Shown here: positions 9,287 to 16,987 of the stretch, piece by piece
Numbering within the stretch: the stretch's first letter is position 1
Layout of the letters: the number at the start of each line of letters is the position of its first letter
Assembly: GCF_913054185.1 (NCBI RefSeq)
Contig: NZ_CAJXIV010000013.1
Coordinates: 1-63,190 of the forward strand
Length of the DNA stretch: 63,190 nucleotides
Reading direction: 5' to 3'
Origin: an uncultured Shimia sp.
Lineage (GTDB): Bacteria > Pseudomonadota > Alphaproteobacteria > Rhodobacterales > Rhodobacteraceae
Translations under genes and position numbers: made by a program
The notes under the pieces: model-generated
Told to the model about the DNA's origin: nothing
What the model saw: the letters and a program-made list of their open reading frames with translations, nothing else
Databases searched by the model: none

Positions 9287-9592
9287 ATGTCCAACACAGT
9301 AAAAACACTCGCAGTTGCAAGCGCCGTAGCCGCAGCCCTGTCCGCACACGCCACCACCGCAGTGGCCGCTGAAAAAGAGAAGTGCTACGGCGTTTCGCTC
9401 GCAGGCCAGAACGACTGCGCCGCTGGCCCAGGCACAACATGCGCCGGCACTTCCACTTCCGATTACCAAGGCAACGCTTGGAAACTCGTTGACGCTGGCA
9501 CCTGTGCCTCCATGGAACTGCCAGCCATGGCAGACGGCAAAGCCCGCATGGGCTCTTTGGAAGCGCTGGAGCGTGACCTGCCAAAGTCCTAA
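9287..9592 (+). CDS. bufA1: Bufferin-type metallophore precursor, DUF2282 (copy 1)
   Basis: 101 residues from the ATG at 9287, preceded by GGGAAGAG. A Sec signal peptide is clear (basic NTVK, hydrophobic alanine-rich stretch, cleavage near VAA-EKEK). The mature part has four Cys: [23 protein letters not shown] and AGTCAS, the DUF2282 pattern. In bufferins these Cys are turned into thiooxazoles by a DUF692/DUF2063 pair, and the exported peptide binds copper in the periplasm. The tail [22 protein letters not shown] is shared with the next gene and may be a recognition or C-terminal leader region (inference). It starts a five-gene operon. Confidence 0.88.
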   Translation: MSNTVKTLAVASAVAAALSAHATTAVAAEKEKCYGVSLAGQNDCAAGPGTTCAGTSTSDYQGNAWKLVDAGTCASMELPAMADGKARMGSLEALERDLPKS

Positions 9593-9603
9593 GTCAGACT
9601 TTC

Positions 9604-9627
9604 GAAGCCCCGGGACGCCGGGGCTTC
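9604..9627 (+). promoter_or_regulatory. Strong hairpin between the two bufferin precursor genes
   Basis: A perfect 10-bp stem, GAAGCCCCGG / CCGGGGCTTC with a GACG loop, 11 bases after the first stop. No U-tract follows, so it is more likely a 3'-end stabiliser or a partial attenuator that makes the first precursor more abundant than downstream genes than a full terminator. Confidence 0.55.
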
Positions 9628-9720
9628 ACCGCAAACCTTCGCGTTTTCCACAGAAAAATGAAATACTTCACCTGAACACACGTTCGCTCCCGCCAACGCC
9701 CCGTTTCAGGATCCAAAGAT

Positions 9721-10023
9721 ATGACCCAGTTTTCCAAAACACTGCCCCTCCTTTCTGCCGTTGCTGCGGCCCTTGCCCTTCAAGTTGGCCCCGCTGAGGC
9801 CGCCAAAAAGGAGAAGTGCTACGGCGTTGCCAAAGCTGGTGAAAATGGATGTGCCGCCGGCCCCGGTACCACCTGCGCAGGCACCTCAACTCTCGATTAC
9901 CAAGGCAATGCTTGGACCCTCGTGGAGGCAGGAAGCTGCCTCGACATCGCACTGCCAGACATGGCTGACGGCGCCCCTCGCACGCCGTCGCTTGAGGCCC
10001 TGCCTCGTGACCTGCCTTCCTAA
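9721..10023 (+). CDS. bufA2: Bufferin-type metallophore precursor, DUF2282 (copy 2)
   Basis: 100 residues with a signal peptide ([20 protein letters not shown], cleavage near AEA-AKKE). It is a close paralogue of the preceding gene: [36 protein letters not shown] and AGSCLD keep all four Cys at the same spacing, and the C-terminal [11 protein letters not shown] is shared. The pair is a tandem duplication with divergence in the segments around the second and fourth Cys (QND versus ENG; AGTCAS versus AGSCLD). AGGATCC serves as a weak ribosome site. The oxidase gene begins 11 bases later. Confidence 0.87.
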   Translation: MTQFSKTLPLLSAVAAALALQVGPAEAAKKEKCYGVAKAGENGCAAGPGTTCAGTSTLDYQGNAWTLVEAGSCLDIALPDMADGAPRTPSLEALPRDLPS

Positions 10024-10034
10024 GGATCAACCTG

Positions 10035-10892
10035 ATGTATGATGCGCCACAGCCTCCCAAAGGCCTGCCCAACTTGCCCGGTGTCGGCTATAAACCGCAG
10101 CATTATAATGACTTGCTCGCCAATTCTGGCACAGTCGGTTGGCTCGAAGTCCATGCGGAAAACTACATGGGCGACGGTGGTCGCCCCATTGCGCAACTGC
10201 GGGAACTCACCAAACGCTTCCCGATCTCGGTGCATGGTGTCGGGCTCTCGATTGGCGGCGAAGGCCACTTGGATTCAGAGCATCTGGCGCGTCTGAAACA
10301 CTTGGTCGATTGGCTCAATCCCACTGTGTTCTCCGAACACCTGGCCTGGAGCACCCACGATGGGGCCTTCCTCAACGACCTGCTGCCCCTGCCTTACACC
10401 GACGACACGCTGACCCGCGTCTGCGATCACATCGACCAGTTACAAACCACCATTGGCCGTCAGATGATGCTGGAAAATCCATCCAGCTACCTGGCCTTTG
10501 ACGAAAGCACCCTGTCGGAGCCAGACTTCCTGCGTGAGGTGGCCAAGCGCACTGGTTGCGGCCTGCTCTTGGACGTGAACAACGTTTTTGTCTCCGCCAC
10601 CAACCTGAATTATGACCCCAAACAATACATCGCGGATTATCCGCTTGAACATGTTGGTGAAATTCACCTCGGTGGACACGATGAAGACGAAGATGATCAC
10701 GGCAAACCGCTGCTGATCGACAGCCACGGCGCGCCCGTGGTGGACCCAGTTTGGGCTTTGCTCGACCACACGCTGTCCCTGTCCGGTCCTCGCCCCATTC
10801 TGATTGAATGGGACACGGATGTGCCCGAGTGGCCAATCCTGCACGCCGAGGCGGAACGGGCAGATATCGCTCTTTCGAAGGTGACCGCATGA
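10035..10892 (+). CDS. bufB: DUF692 multinuclear non-heme iron oxidase (MNIO), bufferin-modifying
   Basis: 285 residues, the normal length for DUF692 (MbnB-like) enzymes. The TIM-barrel chain shows GVGYKPQHY, EVHAENYMGDGG, SVHGVGLSIGGEG, SEHLAWS, MLENPSSYL, LLLDVNNVFVSATNL, EIHLGGHDED, DSHGAPV and LIEWDTDVPEW; the His, Glu, Asp and Asn residues in these motifs are those that bind two or three irons. The family oxidises Cys in precursor peptides to heterocycles. It sits between the precursors and the DUF2063 gene, whose ATG overlaps its TGA. It acts in the cytoplasm before Sec export. Confidence 0.92.
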   Translation: MYDAPQPPKGLPNLPGVGYKPQHYNDLLANSGTVGWLEVHAENYMGDGGRPIAQLRELTKRFPISVHGVGLSIGGEGHLDSEHLARLKHLVDWLNPTVFSEHLAWSTHDGAFLNDLLPLPYTDDTLTRVCDHIDQLQTTIGRQMMLENPSSYLAFDESTLSEPDFLREVAKRTGCGLLLDVNNVFVSATNLNYDPKQYIADYPLEHVGEIHLGGHDEDEDDHGKPLLIDSHGAPVVDPVWALLDHTLSLSGPRPILIEWDTDVPEWPILHAEAERADIALSKVTA

Positions 10893-11641
10893 CCGTCACC
10901 CAAACCACCTTCCGCAGCGCCATTTTGGACAGCCAACAAGACCGTCCCATTGGGCTGTCTGACGCAAAAGGCCAACCAGCTGGACGCCGCTTTGACGTCT
11001 ATCGCAACAACGTCGCTATCTCTCTGACAGAAGCCTTGGCCACTGGGTTCCCCACAATTGCGAAACTCATTGGCCACGAAAACTTCAACGCTGTAGCTGC
11101 CATCTTTCTGCGCCAATCCCCGCCTGCGTCTCCTTTGATGATGCACTACGGTGCTGGTTTCCCGGAATTCTTACGTGATTTTGAACCGCTCGCGCACCTC
11201 GGTTACCTCGGTGACGTGGCCGACCTCGAGCTCGCCCTGCGCCAAAGCTACCACGCCGCCGACGCCACTCCGATTACACCTGATGCGTTGGAAACTGTGC
11301 CGCCGGAACAGCTTGGCGAAGTGACTTTTTCCTTTGCGCCCGCGGTTTTGGTCCAGCAGTCCCCATGGCCGCTGCACGCCATCTGGTCCTTTAACATGCA
11401 AGACGGCCCCAAACCTGAAGCCGTTGCACAAGATGTGGTCATCATGCGGCCGGAGTTTGATCCAGAGCCCCATGCTTTGCCACCCGGCGGCTACACTTGC
11501 CTGAAAAGTTTGATGTCTGGCGACACGCTGGGCATTGCTGCCGCCAAAGCAACTGAGGCTGACAACGCCTTTGATCTGGGCGCAGCCCTTACTTTACTTT
11601 TGTCGGGCAATGCCCTGACTTCCATAACTATTTCGACATAA
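10889..11641 (+). CDS. bufC: DUF2063 partner protein of the MNIO oxidase
   Basis: 250 residues from the ATG at 10889, overlapping the oxidase stop (ATGA), which points to coupled translation and a complex. The N-terminal DUF2063 domain is visible: GRRFDVYRNNVAISLTEALATGFPTIAKLIGHENFNAVAAIFLRQSPP, then MMHYGAGFPEFLRDFEPLAHLGYLGDVADLE. These proteins carry a RiPP-recognition-like element and present the precursor to the DUF692 enzyme (as in MbnC and bufferin systems). The C-terminal third is more variable. Confidence 0.9.
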   Translation: MTVTQTTFRSAILDSQQDRPIGLSDAKGQPAGRRFDVYRNNVAISLTEALATGFPTIAKLIGHENFNAVAAIFLRQSPPASPLMMHYGAGFPEFLRDFEPLAHLGYLGDVADLELALRQSYHAADATPITPDALETVPPEQLGEVTFSFAPAVLVQQSPWPLHAIWSFNMQDGPKPEAVAQDVVIMRPEFDPEPHALPPGGYTCLKSLMSGDTLGIAAAKATEADNAFDLGAALTLLLSGNALTSITIST

Positions 11642-11653
11642 CCGGAGGTCTCT

Positions 11654-12178
11654 ATGTCCAATATCATCACCCTTTACCAAGACCTCATTGACCGCCTAAA
11701 TCGTCTCGACTGGCTTGTTCCCACTCTGGCTCGCTTGACCTTCCTGATGGTGCTGTTCTTCTACTTCTGGAACTCCGCCATGTTAAAAATCGACGGGTCA
11801 ATTTTCTCACCTTCCGCCGGTGCCTTTGGTCAAATCTTCCCAAAAGCCGCTGAAGCCGTGGTGTGGGACGTCTCCCAGATGACGATTTTCCAGCGCATTG
11901 TGATCTTGGCTGGTACCGTAGCGGAGTTTGTACTGCCAATTCTGATCATCCTTGGCCTGCTCACTCGGCTTGCCGCATTAGGCATGATTGGCTTTGTTGC
12001 CGTGCAAACCATAGTCGATGTCACCGGCCACGGCGTGGCGCTTGGCTCTCTGTTTGACAGCGCTCAGGCCTTGATTGACCAACGTATGATGTGGGCCTTC
12101 TTGTTTGTCGTGCTGGTCTTCAAAGGCGCTGGCCCGCTTTCACTGGACGCACTGTTTAGGCGCCGCGACACCGCATAG
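11654..12178 (+). CDS. DoxX family integral membrane protein of the bufferin operon
   Basis: 174 residues with four predicted membrane helices (around residues 25-45, 75-97, 100-120 and 140-160). Features typical of DoxX are the first helix LARLTFLMVLFFYFWNSAML and the segment FVLPILIILGLLTRLAALGMI. It starts 12 bases after the DUF2063 gene, preceded by CCGGAGGT. DoxX genes are frequent last members of bufferin and methanobactin-like clusters; their exact role (quinone or redox link to the modification, or transport) is not established. Confidence 0.88.
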   Translation: MSNIITLYQDLIDRLNRLDWLVPTLARLTFLMVLFFYFWNSAMLKIDGSIFSPSAGAFGQIFPKAAEAVVWDVSQMTIFQRIVILAGTVAEFVLPILIILGLLTRLAALGMIGFVAVQTIVDVTGHGVALGSLFDSAQALIDQRMMWAFLFVVLVFKGAGPLSLDALFRRRDTA

Positions 12179-12199
12179 CGTTTCGGCCAACAAATGAGA

Positions 12200-12226
12200 A
12201 AGCCCGCGCAATTGGCGCGGGCTTTT
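12200..12226. terminator. Bidirectional terminator between doxX and the arsC-like gene
   Basis: A 9-bp stem AGCCCGCGC / GCGCGGGCT with a 5-base loop. TTTTGTGTTT follows on the plus strand and TTTCTCATTT on the minus strand, between two converging genes. Confidence 0.85.
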
Positions 12227-12230
12227 GTGT

Positions 12231-12545
12231 TTACAGAAGCGCGGCTTGAGTGTCTTTGCCCCACCCCAGATAAAGCACACCACTCTGCTCAATCAGCGGA
12301 CGTTTCATCAACGTGGGGTGCTCAACCAAAAGCGCCAACACTGGTTTTGCCCGCTCTTCTTCACTCAGATTTCGCCATGTAGTTGAGCGTGTGTTGGCCA
12401 AGACGGCTCCAAACTGTTCAAAAGCCGCCTTCAGTGTCTCTCCAGGCACGCCATCAATCCGCACATCAACAAAATCCGCACCGTCCAATAATTTCAAAAC
12501 CTTACGGCACGTATCACAATTCTTAAGCCCATATAGCGTGGTCAT
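12231..12545 (-). CDS. ArsC/Spx family reductase-like protein
   Basis: 104 residues from the ATG at 12545 (MTTLYGLKNCDTCRKVLKLL). The thioredoxin-fold redox motif CDTC near the N-terminus and the later NTRSTTWRNLSEEER and PTLMKRPLIEQSG match the YffB/ArsC group of glutaredoxin-like thiol oxidoreductases. Such proteins are not always arsenate reductases; no ars genes are nearby. It is divergent from the cold-shock gene. Confidence 0.82.
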   Translation of the reverse strand: MTTLYGLKNCDTCRKVLKLLDGADFVDVRIDGVPGETLKAAFEQFGAVLANTRSTTWRNLSEEERAKPVLALLVEHPTLMKRPLIEQSGVLYLGWGKDTQAALL

Positions 12546-12644
12546 TCCTGGCCCTTTCTTCAGTTCCCCAAAAGACTTAATGCAACTGATTTCAAAATTC
12601 ACTGCGGTTTTTCTTGATTTTTGCGGGAGCCGTGCAATCCTCTA

Positions 12645-12720
12645 GGTGGTGCAGTTTTTCGTGCCTCTGAAAGCGTGCTTTCAGATTTAGTTATTTTTGC
12701 ACCACCGGGCCCCAGCCCGG
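12645..12720 (+). promoter_or_regulatory. Structured 5' leader of the cold-shock gene
   Basis: Nested inverted repeats: outer arms GGTGGTGCA (12645-12653) and TGCACCACC (12698-12706), an inner perfect hairpin CTGAAAG-CGTG-CTTTCAG (12667-12684), and a third small stem CCGGG/CCCGG (12705-12709 and 12716-12720) that shares bases with the outer arm, so the last two compete. This could be a temperature-responsive RNA switch. Confidence 0.55.
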
Positions 12721-12752
12721 ATTGACTAAAAGTGAATATGGAGGAGAACGGT

Positions 12753-12959
12753 ATGCCACGCGGTACCGTAAAGTGGTTTAACACCACAAAAGGCTTTGGG
12801 TTCATTGAACCGGAAGAAGGCGGAAAGGACGTTTTTGTCCATATTTCCGTTGTTGAACGGTCGGGTCTCAAAGGCCTGACTGACAATCAAAAAGTTGAAT
12901 TTGAAATGACCCAAGGCCGAGACGGCCGCGATATGGCGGGTGAGCTCAAAGTTCTATAA
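12753..12959 (+). CDS. Cold-shock domain protein (CspA family)
   Basis: 68 residues from the ATG at 12753, preceded by GGAGGAG; an upstream in-frame ATG at 12738 overlaps the ribosome site and is rejected. The single cold-shock domain is complete: [18 protein letters not shown] contains RNP-1-like KGFGFI, and [10 protein letters not shown] contains RNP-2 (VFVHI). It binds single-stranded RNA and DNA and acts as an RNA chaperone. The long structured leader suggests post-transcriptional control. Confidence 0.95.
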   Translation: MPRGTVKWFNTTKGFGFIEPEEGGKDVFVHISVVERSGLKGLTDNQKVEFEMTQGRDGRDMAGELKVL

Positions 12960-12965
12960 TAAGAT

Positions 12966-13028
12966 TGGGGCGCCATTTCGCGCCCCTTTCTGCAACAGAC
13001 GCGCGCCCCATTGGCGCGCGTTTTGTTT
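12966..13028 (+). terminator. Two consecutive terminator-like hairpins after the cold-shock gene
   Basis: First hairpin GGGGCG/CGCCCC with CTTTC after it (12966-12990). The second is GCGCGCC, CCATT, GGCGCGC followed by GTTTTGTTTT (about 13001-13028). Confidence 0.75.
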
Positions 13029-13040
13029 TGCGACGCAGAT

Positions 13041-13340
13041 TTAAGAGCAGCCCTTTGATCCTGGAGGACAGCTCATGCTGTAGCTGCGCTTACGGGAACC
13101 ACCCGCGTTGTAATACACTTCACCGGTGTTTGGGTTGCCGCAGCAAATCACGCCACCCATGGTCACCGGCTGCAGTCCGCTGGGGCAAAAATTTGTAGAC
13201 GCAGGGTACGGGTGCATCAACATGCCCTCAGGTTGGTTCACGGGACCAATCACCGGTGCATTGCTGCTCCAGGTTTGCGCCGAAACAGGCGCGGCTACGG
13301 TCAATGTCAATGCGGCAATAATAAGGGAAAAACGCTTCAT
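13041..13340 (-). CDS. Small secreted protein of unknown function
   Basis: 99 residues with a clear Sec signal peptide (MKRFSLIIAALTLTVAAPVSA-QTW). The mature part is rich in Pro, Gly and Ser and has five Cys, including NFCPSG, VICCGNP and MSCPPGSKGC at the end, which suggests disulphides in the periplasm or outside. No family was recognised. It is transcribed towards the cold-shock terminators and stands alone. Confidence 0.65.
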   Translation of the reverse strand: MKRFSLIIAALTLTVAAPVSAQTWSSNAPVIGPVNQPEGMLMHPYPASTNFCPSGLQPVTMGGVICCGNPNTGEVYYNAGGSRKRSYSMSCPPGSKGCS

Positions 13341-13459
13341 AGGGCCCAGGCTCCAATGGCTGAAACAATGTGGTTAACTCATGCTAACCTACTGCCTAGC
13401 CGGGGAAACTGTCAATTTGGTCCTGAAAAACAATGTGTTTCACAGCAAAGCTGGCACAT

Positions 13460-13936
13460 TCAACGCCGCAGATACTCACAAACTTCACACTTTGGTCCGT
13501 CCCCGGGCAACACCCGGGAAGACCCCAGCCGCCACGTCGCAAGATCCACCTCCGGGAAAAACGTGTCCGCATCCGGCACGTCGATATCCACTTCGGAAAT
13601 CAGCAACCGATCCGCCAGGGGCAGCATTTCCGCATAAATCCCGGCTCCGCCAATGCCATAGACCCGATGATAGCCTTCTGCATAGGCCAGCTTTACCGCC
13701 TCCGCCACAGACGGCACCACCACATCTGCCGCATCTGGTTGAGAAGACACAACAATATTAAGCCGCCGCGGCAACGGTTTCTTTGGCAGGCTGACCCAGG
13801 TCGCCCGCCCCATGATGATGGCGCCACCAAGCGTTTCGCGCTGAAACGTCTTCATATCTTCAGGAATGGCCCAGGGTATATCGCCATCCCGACCAATTGC
13901 CCCGTTGCGCGCGCGTCCAACAACCAATGAAATCAT
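13460..13936 (-). CDS. folA: Dihydrofolate reductase
   Basis: 158 residues, standard length. The N-terminus MISLVVGRARNGAIGRDGDIPWAIPEDMKTFQRETLG contains the substrate-binding loop and the carboxylate that protonates dihydrofolate. IIMGRATWVSLPKKPLP matches the NADPH-binding MGRxTWESL signature, and VYGIGGAGIYAEMLPLADRLLISEV the second NADPH region. It regenerates tetrahydrofolate after thymidylate synthesis. It begins two bases after the thyA stop, so the two are co-transcribed and probably translationally coupled. Confidence 0.95.
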   Translation of the reverse strand: MISLVVGRARNGAIGRDGDIPWAIPEDMKTFQRETLGGAIIMGRATWVSLPKKPLPRRLNIVVSSQPDAADVVVPSVAEAVKLAYAEGYHRVYGIGGAGIYAEMLPLADRLLISEVDIDVPDADTFFPEVDLATWRLGSSRVLPGDGPKCEVCEYLRR

Positions 13937-13938
13937 GA

Positions 13939-14772
13939 TTACACCGCCACCGGCGCTTTGATGCCTGGATCGGGCTCATACCCGACAAACTCAAAATCGT
14001 CGTATTCAAAGTCAAAAATCGAGCCGACATCCCGCTTCAACCGCAGCTGCGGCAAGGTTTTTGGCGTGCGAGACAGCTGCAGGTTCACCTGATCAAGATG
14101 ATTGGAATAAATATGCGCATCGCCAATCGAATGCACAAAATCACCGACCTCATAGCCAGTCACATGTGCCAGCATCACCTGAAGCAAAGCATATGACGCG
14201 ATGTTAAACGGCACGCCAAGGAACATATCTGCGCTGCGTTGATACAGCTGCAGGTGTAATTTTCCGTTGATGATCCGCACCTGCCACATCGTGTGACATG
14301 GCGGCAGCGCCATCTGCGGCACATCTCCGGGGTTCCACGCCGACACAATCAAGCGTCGGCTGTCCGGTGAGGTTTTGATCATCTCCACCATGTTGGCAAT
14401 CTGATCCACACCCTTTTTCACAAACAACGGTTCGCCCTCATGGGCAATGCCAGAGGCCTGCAATGTCGGAAATGCCCGCCACTGATAGCCATAAACTGGG
14501 CCAAGGTCGCCGTTTTCATCCGCCCATTCATCCCAGATCCGCACCCCGTTGTCTTTCAGGTACTTGATGTTGGTGTCACCGGACAAAAACCACAGCAGCT
14601 CATGAATGATCGAGCGCAGGTGCAACTTCTTGGTGGTCACCAAAGGAAACCCATCAGACAAGCGATAGCGCGTTTGCATGCCGAAATAGGAAATGGTGCC
14701 CGTGCCGGTCCGGTCGGTGGACTCTTCGCCATGATCCAAAATGGTGCGAAGTGCGTCGTGATACTGCTGCAA
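13939..14772 (-). CDS. thyA: Thymidylate synthase
   Basis: 277 residues. The family blocks are all present: [16 protein letters not shown], the Arg phosphate-binding loop, [30 protein letters not shown], the catalytic Cys in [30 protein letters not shown] and the C-terminal [14 protein letters not shown]. It makes dTMP from dUMP using methylene-THF. The start is read as TTG at 14772-14770 (MQQYHDAL), the position where family members start, with AAGG about 11 bases upstream. No ATG or GTG is available in frame upstream. First gene of a thyA-folA operon. Confidence 0.95.
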   Translation of the reverse strand: MQQYHDALRTILDHGEESTDRTGTGTISYFGMQTRYRLSDGFPLVTTKKLHLRSIIHELLWFLSGDTNIKYLKDNGVRIWDEWADENGDLGPVYGYQWRAFPTLQASGIAHEGEPLFVKKGVDQIANMVEMIKTSPDSRRLIVSAWNPGDVPQMALPPCHTMWQVRIINGKLHLQLYQRSADMFLGVPFNIASYALLQVMLAHVTGYEVGDFVHSIGDAHIYSNHLDQVNLQLSRTPKTLPQLRLKRDVGSIFDFEYDDFEFVGYEPDPGIKAPVAV

Positions 14773-14980
14773 GGTCTGCTCTACCTTATTCTGCCTGTTG
14801 TCCGTCCATCGTGCCGCAACCGCGGGCCAAGTTCAATCTGATTGCGCCCTGTCCTGACACTGCGCCCCCTCCAAACAACCAAAGCTCAACGCTCGCCGTC
14901 GAGAAAGCCCAAACTTCGCGCTGGATTCACCGCCCCACTCCGTGCTTTGATAGCGCCAACACCAACCAAGGAAATATTAG

Positions 14981-15409
14981 ATGCACGTGAAATACCTGCA
15001 CACAATGGTCCGCGTCTCGGATCTGGAAGCTTCTATGGCGTTTTACGCGCTGTTTGGCCTCAAAGAAATAAAACGATATGACAGCGAGGAAGGTCGCTTC
15101 TCGCTGGTCTATCTTGCCGCGGATGGCGACCACGACGCACCACTAGAATTAACTCACAATTGGGACGGTGATGACGGCCTGCCGTCTGACAGCCGTCACT
15201 TTGGTCATCTCGCATACGAAGTTGGCAACATCTACGAGATGTGCCAGCACCTTGCTGACAACGGTGTTGTGATCAATCGTCCGCCGCGTGACGGGCGCAT
15301 GGCTTTTGTGCGGTCCCCCGACAACATTTCAATTGAGCTGCTACAGCAGGGTGATGCCCTGCCTCCGGCTGAGCCTTGGGCCAGCATGGAGAGCACCGGT
15401 CACTGGTGA
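14981..15409 (+). CDS. gloA: Lactoylglutathione lyase (glyoxalase I)
   Basis: 142 residues with the full glyoxalase I pattern: HTMVRVSDLEASMAFYALFGL (metal His and substrate strand), PLELTHNWD (metal Glu), GHLAYEV (second His), and a C-terminal FVRSPDNISIELLQ (second Glu). It converts the methylglyoxal-glutathione hemithioacetal to S-lactoylglutathione. AAGGAA precedes the ATG. The following DUF1194 gene begins with a GTG overlapping this stop, an unusual pairing for a cytosolic detoxification enzyme. Confidence 0.9.
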   Translation: MHVKYLHTMVRVSDLEASMAFYALFGLKEIKRYDSEEGRFSLVYLAADGDHDAPLELTHNWDGDDGLPSDSRHFGHLAYEVGNIYEMCQHLADNGVVINRPPRDGRMAFVRSPDNISIELLQQGDALPPAEPWASMESTGHW

Positions 15410-16146
15410 TCCGCCGCGCGGCATATGTCGCGCTTTTGGGGATGGCCCTCGCGGCCTCCCCTGTTCCCTCTGCGGCCAACACCTTGCCTGTTTGTCGCAT
15501 CGCGCTGCTGCTTGCGCTGGATGTCAGCTCTTCCGTGGATGCCCATGAGGACATGCTGCAACGTCGTGGATTGGCCGCGGCGCTCATCGCGCCAGAAGTA
15601 CAAGCTGCCTTCCTAAACGCCCCTCATTCGGTGGCCTTTTCTGTCTATGAATGGAGCGGCCGCACACAACACCACACTTTGCTGGACTGGACCGTCATCG
15701 ACAGCCGCCAGACCCTTTTGGAAAGCGCGGCCCAATTGGCCCTCTCCAAGCGCTCCACCACTGAATTCCCGACAGCCTTGGGTCATGCCGTTGGCCACGC
15801 AGCCCGGCTGTTTCGGGAGGCGCCCCCTTGTGACGTTCAGGTCTTGGATGTGAGTGGAGATGGCGAAAACAACGACGGCTTCACCCCAAAACAAGCATAC
15901 AACGCCTTCCCACTTGACGGTGTCACGGTCAACGCATTGGCGATTGAAACTTTTGGTGAAAAAGCCGCCGACCTTGGCGCGCAACCCGGCGATATGGTGA
16001 ACTATTACAAACGCGAGCTGATCCGTGGCCCCGCCGCTTTTGTGGAAGTGGCGGCCGGATTTAACGATTTTGAGAATGCCATGCGGCGCAAGTTGTCTCG
16101 CGAACTTTCCGTAACAGTATTGGGTCAGTTGGACTTGCACCCTTGA
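15406..16146 (+). CDS. Secreted DUF1194 (VWA-like) protein, copy 1
   Basis: 246 residues from a GTG at 15406 overlapping the gloA TGA. A signal peptide is evident (VIRRAAYVALLGMALAASPVPSAAN). The mature domain starts with IALLLALDVSSSVDAHE, which has the MIDAS-like DxSxS metal motif of von Willebrand factor A folds, then VYEWSGR and QVLDVSGDGENNDG, and FVEVAAGFNDFENAMRRKL at the end, a DUF1194 signature. Periplasmic; the function of DUF1194 is unknown. The next DUF1194 gene overlaps its stop. Confidence 0.82.
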   Translation: MIRRAAYVALLGMALAASPVPSAANTLPVCRIALLLALDVSSSVDAHEDMLQRRGLAAALIAPEVQAAFLNAPHSVAFSVYEWSGRTQHHTLLDWTVIDSRQTLLESAAQLALSKRSTTEFPTALGHAVGHAARLFREAPPCDVQVLDVSGDGENNDGFTPKQAYNAFPLDGVTVNALAIETFGEKAADLGAQPGDMVNYYKRELIRGPAAFVEVAAGFNDFENAMRRKLSRELSVTVLGQLDLHP

Positions 16147-16898
16147 ACCTTCAGACTGCTTTCACCACCACCGTTACCGTGTTTTCTCTGTGTTTGGCAT
16201 CAGCCGTTCATGCCCAATGCCGGCAGGCCCTTGCGCTTGGACTGGATGTATCCGGTTCCGTGGACAATGCCGAATACCACATGCAACTCAATGGCTTGGC
16301 CGCCGCTTTTGAGAATATCAGTGTGAAGAAGGCACTGCTGCAACCCGGCACTCCACCTGTTGCGTTGGCAGTTTTTGAATGGAGCGGGCCAGACCACCAG
16401 AACTTAATAGTTCCATGGACAGACATCACGTCGCCTAGCGTTTTGTCCGATATCACCAACACATTGCGTGGCACACGGCGCCCCAAAATGGATGTCTCCA
16501 CCGGCTTAGGCCCTGCCATCGCATTTGGCGCTGCACTGCTGCAAACGCAGCCGACCTGCTGGCGTTGGACCTTGGACATCTCCGGTGATGGAAAAGCCAA
16601 CACAGGCCCCCTGCCCCGCGATATCCCGCTGCCGGAGCAAATCACCGTGAATGCGCTGGTGATTGGTCCCGGTGCATCCCGTCCCAGCGGCGAATCTCGT
16701 GAGGAAACCGCCAGTTTGGTGGCCTATTTTGACGCGTGGGTCACGCGCGGCCCAAATGCCTTTGTCGAGGTTGCACATGGGTTTGCAGATTACGAGGCCG
16801 CAATGACCCGCAAACTTCTGCGCGAAATGGAAGGTCTATCTCTTGCGCTTATCGACACACCGCTGAGGCACAGAGGCCGAGCACAAAATCAGCCTTAG
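16143..16898 (+). CDS. Secreted DUF1194 (VWA-like) protein, copy 2
   Basis: 251 residues read from a TTG at 16143 that overlaps the preceding TGA (TTGA), so translation is probably coupled; a clear ribosome site is missing. Signal peptide to about AVHAQ. The domain repeats copy 1 feature by feature: LGLDVSGSVDNAEYHMQL (DxSxS), FEWSGPDHQ, TLDISGDGKANTG and NAFVEVAHGFADYEAAMTRKLLRE. Sequence identity to copy 1 looks moderate, so the duplication is old and the two may form a heterodimer (inference). Confidence 0.8.
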   Translation: MNLQTAFTTTVTVFSLCLASAVHAQCRQALALGLDVSGSVDNAEYHMQLNGLAAAFENISVKKALLQPGTPPVALAVFEWSGPDHQNLIVPWTDITSPSVLSDITNTLRGTRRPKMDVSTGLGPAIAFGAALLQTQPTCWRWTLDISGDGKANTGPLPRDIPLPEQITVNALVIGPGASRPSGESREETASLVAYFDAWVTRGPNAFVEVAHGFADYEAAMTRKLLREMEGLSLALIDTPLRHRGRAQNQP

Positions 16899-16987
16899 TT
16901 GGACACCGGAAATAGGAAAAGCGCGCCGTGCCTTTCTAGGCTGACGCGCAAAAGCCGCGGATTCCCCGTTCTAGGGTGTCCGGGAAT

